A program made the translations under genes and the position numbers. 64,000 nucleotides of DNA, from NCBI RefSeq assembly GCF_022662015.1, contig NZ_JAKMCM010000001.1, positions 62,001-126,000 of the forward strand. Reading direction: 5' to 3'. Positions 9,135-18,194 of the stretch are shown here, in pieces. How positions within the stretch are numbered: position 1 is the stretch's first letter; every line of letters starts with the position of its first letter. Source of the DNA: Aestuariivivens sediminicola (GTDB taxonomy: Bacteria > Bacteroidota > Bacteroidia > Flavobacteriales > Flavobacteriaceae). The notes under the pieces are model-generated. The model was not told where the DNA came from and searched no databases. It saw only the letters and a program-made list of their open reading frames with translations.

Positions 9135-9692
9135 ATGGCAAGAACACCTTCAAATATGCTCCCTTTGGGAACACAGGCACCGGATTTTAGGCTTATGGAT
9201 ACCATAACGCTATCAGAAATGGACTTGAATGCGTTAAAAGGAGCGCACGGCACAGTTATTATGTTTATTTGTAACCACTGTCCTTTTGTGATCCATGTCA
9301 ACAAGGCCCTGGTTGCTTTGGCTCACGATTTCCTGAACAAAGGGATTGGCTTTGTTGCCATTTCAAGTAATGATGTGGAGAACTATCCTCAGGACCGTCC
9401 GGAAAAGATGAAAGAACATGCCCTTCGTGAAGGCTATCCCTTTCCTTATCTTTACGATGAGACTCAGGAGGTGGCCAGGGCCTATGATGCCGCATGCACG
9501 CCGGATTTATACCTTTTTGACAAGGATTTAAAATTAATATACAGAGGACAACTCGACGATTCCCGTCCCGGAAACGACATTCCTCCCTGCGGGGAAGATT
9601 TAAGGCATGCCCTTCAATGCTTGCTTGAAGGAAAGGCAAATACAAGAACACAAAAACCAAGCATCGGCTGCAATATAAAATGGAAGCCTTAA
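9135..9692 (+). CDS. Thioredoxin-family (AhpC/TSA-like) redox protein
   Basis: A 185-residue cytosolic protein with a thioredoxin fold. The active site is FICNHCPF (CxxC-type pair CNHC, about residue 46-49), the cis-Pro loop is AACTPDLYLFD, and the C-terminus ends SIGCNIKWK, as in many small AhpC/TSA-related 'thioredoxin family' proteins. There is no signal peptide. It probably acts as a thiol reductase or peroxidase; the partner is unknown. Its 3' end overlaps the convergent GNAT gene by 4 nt, so their ends share bases. Confidence 0.85.
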   Translation: MARTPSNMLPLGTQAPDFRLMDTITLSEMDLNALKGAHGTVIMFICNHCPFVIHVNKALVALAHDFLNKGIGFVAISSNDVENYPQDRPEKMKEHALREGYPFPYLYDETQEVARAYDAACTPDLYLFDKDLKLIYRGQLDDSRPGNDIPPCGEDLRHALQCLLEGKANTRTQKPSIGCNIKWKP

Positions 9693-10174
9693 TCTAAATG
9701 CAATTGCCAAATTCCTATCGTTTGCCAGGTGTTGAATTTAAAACCAATATCCTTTAATTCAGCAACTTTCTCAAAGCCGAACTTTTCATGCAGTTTTACA
9801 CTGGCCTCATTTGGTATGGTGAGCACACCCAGAACATTGGTATATTTTTCCTGTTTCAATAAATGTATTAATTCACCGTACAATTTGGTACCGATCTGCC
9901 TGCCATGTGCATTGTGCTTTACGTATACGGTTGATTCCACAACGTAATCATAGGCAGGTTTCGGCCGAAACCGACTTCCATAGGCAAAACCCAGAATGGT
10001 ATCGTTTTCCTCGTAAACAATGAAGGGATACACCGCATCAATAGTTTCCAATTTGTTTTGAAAGGTCTCCAGGGACAAGGGTTTGATATCGAAGGTGACT
10101 GCGGTATGCACAACATAGTAATTGTAAATATCGAGCAGTGCCTGGGCGTCATGTATGTGAACCGGTCTAATCAT
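9689..10174 (-). CDS. GNAT N-acetyltransferase, phosphinothricin-acetyltransferase type
   Basis: A 161-residue GNAT enzyme resembling the PAT/YncA group: the opening IRPVHIHDAQALLDIYNYYV, the TFD segment, the acetyl-CoA loop HNAHGRQIGTKLYGEL, and EKFGFEKVAELKDIGFKF. Relatives acetylate phosphinothricin, methionine sulfone or related amines; the physiological substrate here is unknown. Its ATG follows the stop of the DinB/YfiT gene with no gap, so the two are co-transcribed. Confidence 0.85.
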   Translation of the reverse strand: MIRPVHIHDAQALLDIYNYYVVHTAVTFDIKPLSLETFQNKLETIDAVYPFIVYEENDTILGFAYGSRFRPKPAYDYVVESTVYVKHNAHGRQIGTKLYGELIHLLKQEKYTNVLGVLTIPNEASVKLHEKFGFEKVAELKDIGFKFNTWQTIGIWQLHLD

Positions 10175-10720
10175 TTAATTCCAACCCTTTCGCTTTAGCA
10201 GGTTTTCAATATGGGCATAGTGATGATTCGAATGCCATGCATAAATGCCAACATTTAGTTTCAGGGAAATTTCAGAATTCGTATCCGGATGAATAAATAC
10301 GTTATTCCATTGGGTTTTATTGATTCTCTTCAGCATATATACCAATTTGTAATGCACGGCCTTTAAATGCTCAATTGACATGGCAATAGGTCCGGTGCTG
10401 GCATCAGGCAGCTCTGCCCAAAACTTTTCATCATACGGTTTTATAACAGGGCGATCTTCAGTCAATGCCCATTTAAATCGAATGTAACTATGGTGATGAC
10501 TATCCGAAAGATGGTGTATCACCTGTCTCACAGTCCATCCTCCCGGTCGATAGGGTGTCTCTAATTGCGTTTTGTTTAAAAACCTGACCAGAGATTCCAG
10601 TCGATACGGAAATTGCTCTAAAATGGCAATCCATTCCGATACCACGTCAGCTGTAATCTCATCAGGAGCCCGAAACTTCCCAATCGGATAGCGCAACGAC
10701 TCTAATTCATCCTTTGTCAT
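10175..10720 (-). CDS. DinB/YfiT-like putative metal-dependent hydrolase
   Basis: A 181-residue four-helix DinB-superfamily protein of the YfiT type. It shows the opening LRYPIGKF, WTVRQVIHHLSDSHHHSYIRF (metal-binding His cluster) and YAWHSNHHYAHI (third His site), so the three-His metal site is complete. Known members include Bacillus YfiT and bacillithiol transferases. Bacteroidota lack a clear genetic context for that here, so the substrate is open. It is co-transcribed with the downstream GNAT gene. Confidence 0.87.
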   Translation of the reverse strand: MTKDELESLRYPIGKFRAPDEITADVVSEWIAILEQFPYRLESLVRFLNKTQLETPYRPGGWTVRQVIHHLSDSHHHSYIRFKWALTEDRPVIKPYDEKFWAELPDASTGPIAMSIEHLKAVHYKLVYMLKRINKTQWNNVFIHPDTNSEISLKLNVGIYAWHSNHHYAHIENLLKRKGWN

Positions 10721-10734
10721 GCATAAATATAAAA

Positions 10735-10760
10735 AAAGACTACCTTAAAAGATAGTCTTT
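10735..10760 (-). terminator. Rho-independent terminator after the cyclophilin-FKBP gene
   Basis: An 8-bp stem (10735-10742 with 10753-10760) with a 10-nt loop. On the minus strand it is followed by seven T residues, 39 nt after the stop at 10799. It separates that gene from the YfiT-GNAT unit. Confidence 0.7.
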
Positions 10761-10798
10761 GCACAATATATATTGATAAACAGAACGACCGATTCCAT

Positions 10799-11731
10799 TT
10801 ATTTTACATCCATCAGCTCAACATCGAAAATCAAGGTGGCATTTGGTGGAATCACCCCTCCTGCACCTGCACTACCATAAGCCAGATGACTGGGTATCAC
10901 AAATCGCGCTTTGTCGCCCACCTTAAGCAGACCAATACCTTCATCCCATCCAGGAATGACCTGACCCACACCAATGGTGAAATCTATAGGCTGGTTACGC
11001 TTGTAAGACGAATCAAATACCGTCCCGTCAGCCAGCTGCCCTTTATAATGAACAGAAACCATTTTCCCCGTTTCCGCCTTGACACCATTTCCTTTTTGAA
11101 GGATCCGGTATCGCAGCCCACTATCCGTTTTATCAAATCCGGCAGCCAATTTTTCCAATTCGGCTTCGGCTTTGGCCTTTTCTTCAGCCAAGCGCTTTTC
11201 TCTGGCACCTTCAAAGGTCCTGAAGGCTTCGACCGCATTAAAAGCTTCCGCTTCCGAACCCACTCTCACTATTTCCAGGGTTTCGATAATATCACCCTGG
11301 GCAATGGCATCTACCACCTCCTGTCCGGAGTGTACTTTACCGAAAACCGTATGGTTATTGTCTAACCACGGTGTTTCCACATGGGTGATAAAAAACTGAC
11401 TTCCATTGGTGCCGGGACCTGCATTTGCCATAGACAATATGCCAGGACCATCATGTTTTAAATCCGGATGAAACTCATCATCAAATTTATAGCCCGGATT
11501 TCCGGTTCCTGTACCCTGAGGACATCCGCCCTGAATCATAAAATCCGGAATGACCCGATGAAACTTTAAACCATCATAATAGGGTGTGCCCTGGGGCTTT
11601 ACTGAATTTTCGAGGTCACCTTCGGCCAGAGCCACAAAATTACCCACTGTTCCAGGGGTCTTCTCGTATTCCAAAGCAACCAGTATCTCTCCTTTAGAGG
11701 TATTAAATTTTGCATATAATCCGTCTTGCAT
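10799..11731 (-). CDS. Cyclophilin-FKBP fusion peptidyl-prolyl cis-trans isomerase
   Basis: A two-domain isomerase of 310 residues from the ATG at 11731. The open frame upstream (to 11776) adds 15 unlikely residues. The N-terminal cyclophilin domain (about 1-165) has [22 protein letters not shown] and [11 protein letters not shown] Glu/Ala/Lys-rich helical linker (about 170-205) leads to a C-terminal FKBP domain (about 210-310) with [21 protein letters not shown] and [23 protein letters not shown]. No signal peptide is visible, so it is probably cytosolic. Both domains catalyse prolyl isomerisation; the fusion is recurrent in Bacteroidota. A -7-like TATCTTTG lies at 11764-11757. Confidence 0.93.
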   Translation of the reverse strand: MQDGLYAKFNTSKGEILVALEYEKTPGTVGNFVALAEGDLENSVKPQGTPYYDGLKFHRVIPDFMIQGGCPQGTGTGNPGYKFDDEFHPDLKHDGPGILSMANAGPGTNGSQFFITHVETPWLDNNHTVFGKVHSGQEVVDAIAQGDIIETLEIVRVGSEAEAFNAVEAFRTFEGAREKRLAEEKAKAEAELEKLAAGFDKTDSGLRYRILQKGNGVKAETGKMVSVHYKGQLADGTVFDSSYKRNQPIDFTIGVGQVIPGWDEGIGLLKVGDKARFVIPSHLAYGSAGAGGVIPPNATLIFDVELMDVK

Positions 11732-11756
11732 GCTGTTGATTTTTTTAAATGAGTGG

Positions 11757-11764
11757 CAAAGATA
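11757..11764 (-). promoter_or_regulatory. Possible -7 element for the cyclophilin-FKBP gene
   Basis: Minus-strand TATCTTTG fits TAnnTTTG 25 nt before the ATG at 11731. It lies inside the upstream extension of the open frame, which favours the shorter start. No upstream TTG at correct spacing. Confidence 0.4.
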
Positions 11765-11882
11765 ACCATTGCGCACCTATCTGTGAAACGAAGTTGAAAA
11801 AGATTGTCAGAAATGAGACGGCAGGGCAGCACTTCCTGGAATTATTGATATATTAGCCTAACCAACTAAAAATTCCATCGAA

Positions 11883-13493
11883 GTGTTTCTATTATCACGA
11901 TTTTCATACTGCTGCTTAGGTATATTTTTTTTATTAAATATCAGCTGCACATCGGTTAAAGAAGACCGTCCTAAAAAGCCGAATATTGTATTCATCATGT
12001 CGGACGATCACGCCTATCAGGCCATTAGTGCTTATGACGATGGTCTCATCCAAACCCCTCATATCGATCGTCTCGCCAGGGAAGGCATGCTATTTACCAA
12101 TGCCAGTGTGACGAATTCCATATGTGCTCCCTCCAGAGCCGTGATATTAACTGGGAAACATTCTCATATCAATGGTAAAATTGATAATCGGTCACCCTTC
12201 GACACCACCAATGTCACCTTCCCGCAGTTATTTCAAAAAGCGGGGTATCAGACAGCCATGTTCGGCAAATTGCATTTTGGTAACAATCCGAAGGGCTTCG
12301 ATGAATTCAAGATACTACCCGGTCAGGGGCATTACTACAATCCTAAGTTCATCACCAATACCGGAGACACCATTGTGAATGGTTATGTAACCGATATTAT
12401 AACCGATTTGACCCTGGACTGGATGGAAAAACGCAGGGATACCAGCAAACCGTTTTTATTAATGTATTTACATAAAGCACCTCATCGCAGCTGGTTACCT
12501 GCATCAAGGCATTACAAAACCTTTACTAAGAAAACATTTTCTGAGCCTTCCACATTGTTCGATGATTATGAACACAGGGGTTCGGCTGCCGCATCGGCTG
12601 AAATGAATATTTTTAAGCACATGCATTTGGGGTATGATACTAAGTTGAATCGGGAAACGATTTCAGACTTGAACATCGAATACAAAGGATTGAACAACAA
12701 TGCCGTCAATCGGATGACACCGTCTCAAAGAGCCAGTTGGGATTCCATTTACCTTCCGATAAACGAGACCTTTAAGGCGCAGTATGGCAGCATGAACGAT
12801 TCCACCTTAATGCAGTGGAAATACCAGCGTTACATGCAGGATTATCTGGGTTGTATCGCTGCAGTCGATGAAAATGTGGGGCGTTTACTGGATTATCTGG
12901 ATGCGGAATCCCTTAGCGACAATACCGTTGTGGTGTATACCTCGGACCAGGGTTTTTATCTGGGTGAACATGGCTGGTTCGATAAGCGTTTCATGTACAA
13001 GGAATCCTTTAAAACACCGCTGCTCATCAAATGGCCTAACGTTATTGGTCCTGAAACAACAGAAAACGAAATGGTACAAAACCTTGATTTCGCCCAAACC
13101 TTTTTGGAGATTGCAGGAATTCAGGTCCCGGAAGATATGCAAGGTAAGAGCCTGGTACCGCTGTTAAAAGGCCAGAAGGAACATTGGGACAGGGATGCCG
13201 TTTATTATCATTATTATGAATACCCTGCCGAGCATGCGGTAAAAAGGCATTACGGGATTGCCACCAAACGCTATAAACTGATACATTTCTATTTCGATGT
13301 GGATGAATGGGAGCTCTACGATAGCGAAACAGACCCTAATGAAATGCATAATGTGTATCAGGATCCGGAATACGCTGAAATCGTTAAGGAACTAAAAGGA
13401 AAACTTGAGGATTTGAGAACGCAGTACAAAGATTCGGACAGTCTGAACAATCATTACATTCAGATCTATAAGGATAAAGGCTATATCAAATAG
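11883..13493 (+). CDS. Lipoprotein sulfatase (S1 family)
   Basis: A 536-residue S1 sulfatase that begins at GTG. The signal peptide ends in LLNISC (Cys22), predicting a lipid-anchored protein. The core starts PNIVFIMSDDHAYQ (metal-binding Asp pair), followed by the formylglycine motif CAPSR with the modified Cys at residue 81, GKLHFG (Lys129, His131), and DQGFYLGEHGWFDKRFMYKESF. It hydrolyses sulfate esters on carbohydrates. The GEHGWFDKRF region resembles glycosaminoglycan- or GlcNAc-6-sulfatase-type members, but the substrate is not assignable. There is no SusCD pair or glycoside hydrolase nearby, and no type-IX C-terminal domain. Confidence 0.92.
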   Translation: MFLLSRFSYCCLGIFFLLNISCTSVKEDRPKKPNIVFIMSDDHAYQAISAYDDGLIQTPHIDRLAREGMLFTNASVTNSICAPSRAVILTGKHSHINGKIDNRSPFDTTNVTFPQLFQKAGYQTAMFGKLHFGNNPKGFDEFKILPGQGHYYNPKFITNTGDTIVNGYVTDIITDLTLDWMEKRRDTSKPFLLMYLHKAPHRSWLPASRHYKTFTKKTFSEPSTLFDDYEHRGSAAASAEMNIFKHMHLGYDTKLNRETISDLNIEYKGLNNNAVNRMTPSQRASWDSIYLPINETFKAQYGSMNDSTLMQWKYQRYMQDYLGCIAAVDENVGRLLDYLDAESLSDNTVVVYTSDQGFYLGEHGWFDKRFMYKESFKTPLLIKWPNVIGPETTENEMVQNLDFAQTFLEIAGIQVPEDMQGKSLVPLLKGQKEHWDRDAVYYHYYEYPAEHAVKRHYGIATKRYKLIHFYFDVDEWELYDSETDPNEMHNVYQDPEYAEIVKELKGKLEDLRTQYKDSDSLNNHYIQIYKDKGYIK

Positions 13494-13576
13494 ACTTTCT
13501 TAACGTTCATATCACTAATGCTATTCGGACGATACAAATTTAAAAGGGTATCCAAAAATTTTAGGGCGACTCGTTC

Positions 13577-15781
13577 TCAGTTAGCGACCTCACTGATAAA
13601 TTTAATACGGTATAAACGAAGTTCCTCGTCATCGTAATCGCCATCAAACTCATCGATAGCTGCATCTATACTATCCGTATCTGATTCCATGAAGTAATCG
13701 TGGATCTCTTCCTGCTGATCTTCATCCAGAATATCATCGATCCAATAGCTAATATTCAGTTTGGTGCCGGAGTAAACTATGGCTTCCATTTCCTTGATAA
13801 AATCTTCCATACTCATGCCTTTGGAGGAAGCGATATCGTCTAAAGGTAATTTCCTGTCAATATTCTGAATGATGTATAATTTATTTGTGGAATTACTGCC
13901 TGTGGACTTCACCACTAAATCATCAGGTCTTATAATATCATTTTCTTCTACATATTGCGCAATGAGCGACACAAAATCCTTCCCATACTTTTTGGCCTTA
14001 CCGTCGCCAACACCGTGCACATTGCTCAGTTCAGATAGGGTTGTCGGATATTTCAGGGCCATATCCTCAAGAGAGGGGTCCTGAAAAATAACGAATGGCG
14101 GCACCCCCAATTTTTTTGCGTTGTTTTTGCGCAAGTCCTTGAGCATCCGCATGAGCACCTCATCGGCGACAGCTCCTCCTCCTTTGGATGCTGTAATGAT
14201 ACTGCCATCGTCCTGTTCGCCATCAAAAACATGGTCTTCAGTCATCATAAACGATGTCGGACTTTCAATAAAGCCCCTACCGGCCTCCGTTAGTCTGATC
14301 ACCCCATAGGTCTCGATGTCCTTTTTAAGATATCCGGCCACCAAAAGCTGTCGTAACAAGGCCATCCAGTACTTCTTATCCTTTTCCTTGCCCCTTCCGA
14401 AAAACGGCTGTTCATTCGTTTTATGCGAATTGATAAGGGCATTTTCCTTACCCACAATAACCATAACCAGGTCCTTTGCCTTGTACTTTTCGTTCGTGCG
14501 CTTCACAATGTCCAGCAATACTTTAACATCCTCCTTGGCTTCGTGCTTCTTTTTGGGATGCCTCACATTATCATCCATATCGCCGCCCTCACCTGTTTCA
14601 TTATCAAAAGCTTCACCAAAATAATGAAGAATAAATTTTCTCCTGGATATGGAGGTTTCGGCAAAGGCCACCACCTCCTGCAACAGCGCATGACCAATCT
14701 CCTGCTCGGCAACCGGTTTACCGGACATAAACTTTTCCAACTTCTCTATATCCTTATATGAATAGAAGGCCAGACAATGCCCTTCCCCGCCATCGCGACC
14801 CGCACGACCCGTTTCCTGGTAATAGCTCTCGATACTCTTCGGGATGTCATGATGAATGACGAATCGCACATCAGGCTTGTCAATGCCCATACCAAAGGCT
14901 ATGGTGGCTACCACCACATCCACATCCTCCATCAGGAACATATCCTGATAGCTCGATCTGGACTTGGCATCCAATCCGGCATGATAGGGCACCGCCTTAA
15001 TGCCATTGACCTGCAATACCTGGGCCAGCTCCTCGACACGTTTCCTGCTTAAGCAATACACAATACCCGATTTGCCTTCATTCTGTTTTATAAATCTGAT
15101 GATATCGGCATCGACCTGCTTGGTCTTGGGACGCACCTCATAGTACAGATTCGGACGGTTAAAAGAGGCTTTGAATACATTGGCATTCTGGATTCCTAAA
15201 TTCTTTAAGATATCCTCCTGCACCTTGGGTGTAGCCGTAGCAGTAAGGGCAATGATGGGAATGTTATCGCCAATCCGGGCAATGATATGTCTCAGGTTTC
15301 TGTATTCAGGTCTGAAATCATGCCCCCATTCACTGATGCAGTGGGCTTCATCTATGGCCATGAACGCTATTTTCACAGAACGTAAAAATTCGACATTTTC
15401 ATCCTTCGTAAGCGACTCCGGAGCCACATAAAGCAGCTTGGTTACTCCATTAACAATATCTTCCTTTACGCGTTTTACCTCGGTTTTATTCAAAGAGGAA
15501 TTCAATACATGGGCCACACCCTCCTCCTGAGACACCCCGCGAAGGGCATCCACCTGGTTCTTCATCAAGGCGATCAATGGCGATACCACTATAGCCGTTC
15601 CTTCCTGCATCAATGCGGGCAACTGGTAGCACAAGGATTTTCCGCCACCGGTAGGCATAATAACAAAGGTGTTATGCCCTGATAAAATACTCTCAACAAC
15701 ACCTTCCTGAAGTCCTTTGAATGTTGAAAATCCAAAATACTTTTTTAAAGCAGCATGCAAATCACTTTTTGCTATTAACAT
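13577..15781 (-). CDS. recQ: ATP-dependent DNA helicase RecQ (zinc-site cysteines absent)
   Basis: A 734-residue RecQ from the ATG at 15781; the open frame to 15808 adds nine unlikely residues. Order of domains: DEAD-like helicase (TGGGKS, DEAHCISEWGHDFR), helicase C (ATIAFGMGIDKPDVRFVIH, YYQETGRAGRDG), RQC winged helix, an HRDC domain (about 545-625), and an acidic C-terminal tail with a helix-turn-helix-like region. It unwinds recombination intermediates. The four zinc-binding Cys of E. coli RecQ are missing: ISRRKFILHYFGE is followed by an acidic loop without any Cys. Confidence 0.93.
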   Translation of the reverse strand: MLIAKSDLHAALKKYFGFSTFKGLQEGVVESILSGHNTFVIMPTGGGKSLCYQLPALMQEGTAIVVSPLIALMKNQVDALRGVSQEEGVAHVLNSSLNKTEVKRVKEDIVNGVTKLLYVAPESLTKDENVEFLRSVKIAFMAIDEAHCISEWGHDFRPEYRNLRHIIARIGDNIPIIALTATATPKVQEDILKNLGIQNANVFKASFNRPNLYYEVRPKTKQVDADIIRFIKQNEGKSGIVYCLSRKRVEELAQVLQVNGIKAVPYHAGLDAKSRSSYQDMFLMEDVDVVVATIAFGMGIDKPDVRFVIHHDIPKSIESYYQETGRAGRDGGEGHCLAFYSYKDIEKLEKFMSGKPVAEQEIGHALLQEVVAFAETSISRRKFILHYFGEAFDNETGEGGDMDDNVRHPKKKHEAKEDVKVLLDIVKRTNEKYKAKDLVMVIVGKENALINSHKTNEQPFFGRGKEKDKKYWMALLRQLLVAGYLKKDIETYGVIRLTEAGRGFIESPTSFMMTEDHVFDGEQDDGSIITASKGGGAVADEVLMRMLKDLRKNNAKKLGVPPFVIFQDPSLEDMALKYPTTLSELSNVHGVGDGKAKKYGKDFVSLIAQYVEENDIIRPDDLVVKSTGSNSTNKLYIIQNIDRKLPLDDIASSKGMSMEDFIKEMEAIVYSGTKLNISYWIDDILDEDQQEEIHDYFMESDTDSIDAAIDEFDGDYDDEELRLYRIKFISEVAN

Positions 15782-15876
15782 GAATTCTGAAAAAATTAAT
15801 ACATACAACGAAATCTAATACACCTTAAAGCGGTATTAAATTTAGTCCCACTAATAAGAGATCCCTCAATGTTTTT

Positions 15877-15896
15877 TTCGTTAGTTTTGTAACGAA
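15877..15896 (+). promoter_or_regulatory. -7 element of kdsD inside an inverted repeat
   Basis: TAGTTTTG (15882-15889) fits the -7 consensus in the divergent recQ/kdsD gap, giving a leader of about 90 nt. The element sits inside a 7-bp inverted repeat, TTCGTTA (15877-15883) with TAACGAA (15890-15896). A protein-binding site or an RNA hairpin are both possible. No TTG is visible at the correct distance. Confidence 0.35.
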
Positions 15897-15983
15897 ATAG
15901 TCGAAAATAAATTTAAGATTTATTCGATTAATTACTTAAAGATAACAATTTCTTTAAAAGGGTCAACCATAAATAATTAAATT

Positions 15984-16949
15984 TTGAACCAAAAAAACGG
16001 TATTATCAGCACGGCTAAGTCTACAATTGAAATGGAAAGTCAGGCCATTTCAAACCTGTCAAATTTCATAGATGATGATTTTGCCAATGCTGTTGAACTC
16101 ATATATAATTCGAAGGGACGTGTCATCATAACGGGTATTGGAAAGAGTGCCATTATTGCCAATAAAATTGTGGCCACATTAAACTCCACCGGAACACCGG
16201 CCATTTTTATGCATGCGGCCGACGCCATTCATGGTGATCTCGGTTTGATCTTAAAGGACGATGTGGTCATTTGTATTTCAAAAAGCGGTAATACCCCGGA
16301 AATAAAGGTTTTGGTTCCTCTAATTAAGAGTGCGAAGAACAAAATGATCGCCATGACGGGCAACCCGGATTCCTATTTAAGCCAGCAGGCTAATTTCACC
16401 TTGAATACCTTCGTCGAAAAGGAAGCCTGCCCGAACAACCTGGCCCCCACTACCAGTACAACGGCCCAATTGGTCATTGGCGATGCGCTGGCCATCTGTC
16501 TCTTGGAGCTGCGCGGATTTTCAAGTCGCGATTTTGCCAAATACCATCCTGGAGGTGCTCTTGGGAAACGGCTCTATTTAAGGGTACGCGATCTTTCGTC
16601 CGTAAATCAAAAACCGCAGGTTACCAGCAATGCCAATATCAAGGCGGTTATTGTGGAAATTACCGAAAAAATGTTAGGCGTCACCGCAGTGGTGGAAAAC
16701 GATAAAATTATTGGAATCATAACCGATGGCGATCTGAGGCGGATGCTCGCCAAGGCGGATGACCTCTCCCTCTTAACCGCCAAGGACATCATGAGTCTGA
16801 ACCCGAAACGCATAGACATCGATGCTATGGCTGTCGATGCCAAAAGCATTATGGAGAATAATGAGATTTCACAACTTTTAGTTGAAGACCAGGGGGCCTA
16901 TGCCGGGGTGATTCACTTACACGATCTCATAAAAGAAGGTATTATCTAA
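15984..16949 (+). CDS. kdsD: Arabinose-5-phosphate isomerase (KpsF/GutQ family)
   Basis: A 321-residue sugar isomerase converting ribulose 5-phosphate to arabinose 5-phosphate, the first step to Kdo for LPS. The SIS domain (about 25-170) has GIGKSAIIANKI and the SKSGNTPEI phosphate loop, and PTTSTTAQLVIGDALA. Two CBS repeats follow (about 200-320). The start is TTG; no in-frame ATG lies nearby. The stop overlaps the tatC ATG (TAATG), so translation is coupled. The following genes tatC, an AhpD-like gene and lptB belong to the same run. Confidence 0.92.
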   Translation: MNQKNGIISTAKSTIEMESQAISNLSNFIDDDFANAVELIYNSKGRVIITGIGKSAIIANKIVATLNSTGTPAIFMHAADAIHGDLGLILKDDVVICISKSGNTPEIKVLVPLIKSAKNKMIAMTGNPDSYLSQQANFTLNTFVEKEACPNNLAPTTSTTAQLVIGDALAICLLELRGFSSRDFAKYHPGGALGKRLYLRVRDLSSVNQKPQVTSNANIKAVIVEITEKMLGVTAVVENDKIIGIITDGDLRRMLAKADDLSLLTAKDIMSLNPKRIDIDAMAVDAKSIMENNEISQLLVEDQGAYAGVIHLHDLIKEGII

Positions 16950-17782
16950 TGGCAAAGCAGAAAAAGAACATCAATGAGATGTCGTTCCTGGACCATCTTG
17001 AGGATCTCAGGTGGCATTTAATTCGTATTGTAACGGCTGTCGTTATTGTCGGTACACTGGCATTCATTTTTAGCCGATTCATTTTCAATGATATCATATT
17101 TGCGCCCCTGAGCATGGAATTCCCGACCTACAGGGGGCTGTGCAAGGCCGCTACCTTCATTAATGTGGACACCACCTTTTGTGCAGAACAGATCCCCATG
17201 ATCATCCAGAACCGCACTATGGCGGGTCAGTTCTCGGCCGATATCTGGACAGCCATTCTAGCCGGTTTTGTGATCTCCTTTCCTTATGTGATCTATCAGT
17301 TGTGGCACTTTATCAGTCCGGGACTTCATGAAAATGAAAGAAAACATTCCAGGGGATTCATCATCATCTCATCCCTGTTATTCTTCATTGGGGTCCTTTT
17401 TGGGTATTTTGTTATTACACCGTTATCCATAAACTTCCTGGCCAATTACAGCGTGTCAACGGTAGTCGATAACCAGATTGATATCAGTTCCTATATCGCT
17501 TTGGTTCGGTCTTCAGCATTGGCTTCAGGCCTCATTTTCGAGCTGCCCATTATCGTCTATTTTTTAACCAAGATCGGATTGGTCACCCCGGAAATATTGA
17601 GAAAATATCGAAAGTACGCCTTAGTTGTGGTCTTGTTGCTATCGGCCATTATCACGCCTCCCGATATTGCCAGTCAGGTTATCGTGGCCATCCCCATTAT
17701 CATTTTATATCAGGTGAGCATTTCAATTTCAAAGCTCGTGTTGCGAAAAGAACGTAAAAAAGAAAAACAGCATGTCAAATAG
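16949..17782 (+). CDS. tatC: Sec-independent protein translocase TatC
   Basis: A 277-residue, six-helix inner-membrane protein, the twin-arginine signal receptor of the Tat translocase. It opens with MSFLDHLEDLRWHLIR (conserved FLDHLEELR-like motif), has ISPGLHENERKHSRGF in the first cytoplasmic loop, and a periplasmic cap with two Cys. A basic tail closes the protein. TatA and TatB are not in this window. It overlaps kdsD by 1 nt and the next gene by 11 nt. Confidence 0.95.
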   Translation: MAKQKKNINEMSFLDHLEDLRWHLIRIVTAVVIVGTLAFIFSRFIFNDIIFAPLSMEFPTYRGLCKAATFINVDTTFCAEQIPMIIQNRTMAGQFSADIWTAILAGFVISFPYVIYQLWHFISPGLHENERKHSRGFIIISSLLFFIGVLFGYFVITPLSINFLANYSVSTVVDNQIDISSYIALVRSSALASGLIFELPIIVYFLTKIGLVTPEILRKYRKYALVVVLLLSAIITPPDIASQVIVAIPIIILYQVSISISKLVLRKERKKEKQHVK

Positions 17783-18119
17783 TGTTCAGGAGTTCAATGC
17801 CTATCGTTCCAGGATGAATGATAAAATTCTTTCAGACAATAATAAGATCATCAAACGTATCTTCAATCTCGATACCAATGCCTACACCGATGGTGCTTTG
17901 GACGTCAAAACCAAAGAGCTTTTGGGATTGGTGGCCTCTGCGGTACTACGATGTGACGATTGCATCAAATACCATCTGGAAACCTGTCATACCCTGGGTC
18001 TGAAAAAAGAGGCGGTTGTTGAGGCACTGAGTATCGCCACCTTAGTCGGCGGTACGATCGTTATTCCACACCTGCGACGTGCCTATGAGTTTTGGGACGC
18101 ATTGGAATCGCAGCGTTAA
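17772..18119 (+). CDS. Carboxymuconolactone decarboxylase family (AhpD-like) protein
   Basis: A 115-residue alpha-helical CMD domain protein with the redox motif LRCDDCIKYHLETC, that is, a CxxC pair plus a nearby His, as in AhpD-type alkylhydroperoxidase-like proteins. The rest, AVVEALSIATLVGGTIVIPHLRRA, fits the CMD fold. It probably acts in thiol redox chemistry; the partner is unknown. It overlaps the 3' end of tatC and precedes lptB by 75 nt. Confidence 0.88.
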   Translation: MSNSVQEFNAYRSRMNDKILSDNNKIIKRIFNLDTNAYTDGALDVKTKELLGLVASAVLRCDDCIKYHLETCHTLGLKKEAVVEALSIATLVGGTIVIPHLRRAYEFWDALESQR

Positions 18120-18194
18120 ACAAATGATAAATAAAGGCCGCGCCTTAGGGTGATGTTAATGATTTTACTAATTTTAGCGTTCATTTTGTAATTT

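Noticed and set aside
14316-15431. Several plus-strand ORFs of 86-112 codons
   Set aside because: All lie antisense within recQ, whose protein motifs are clear.
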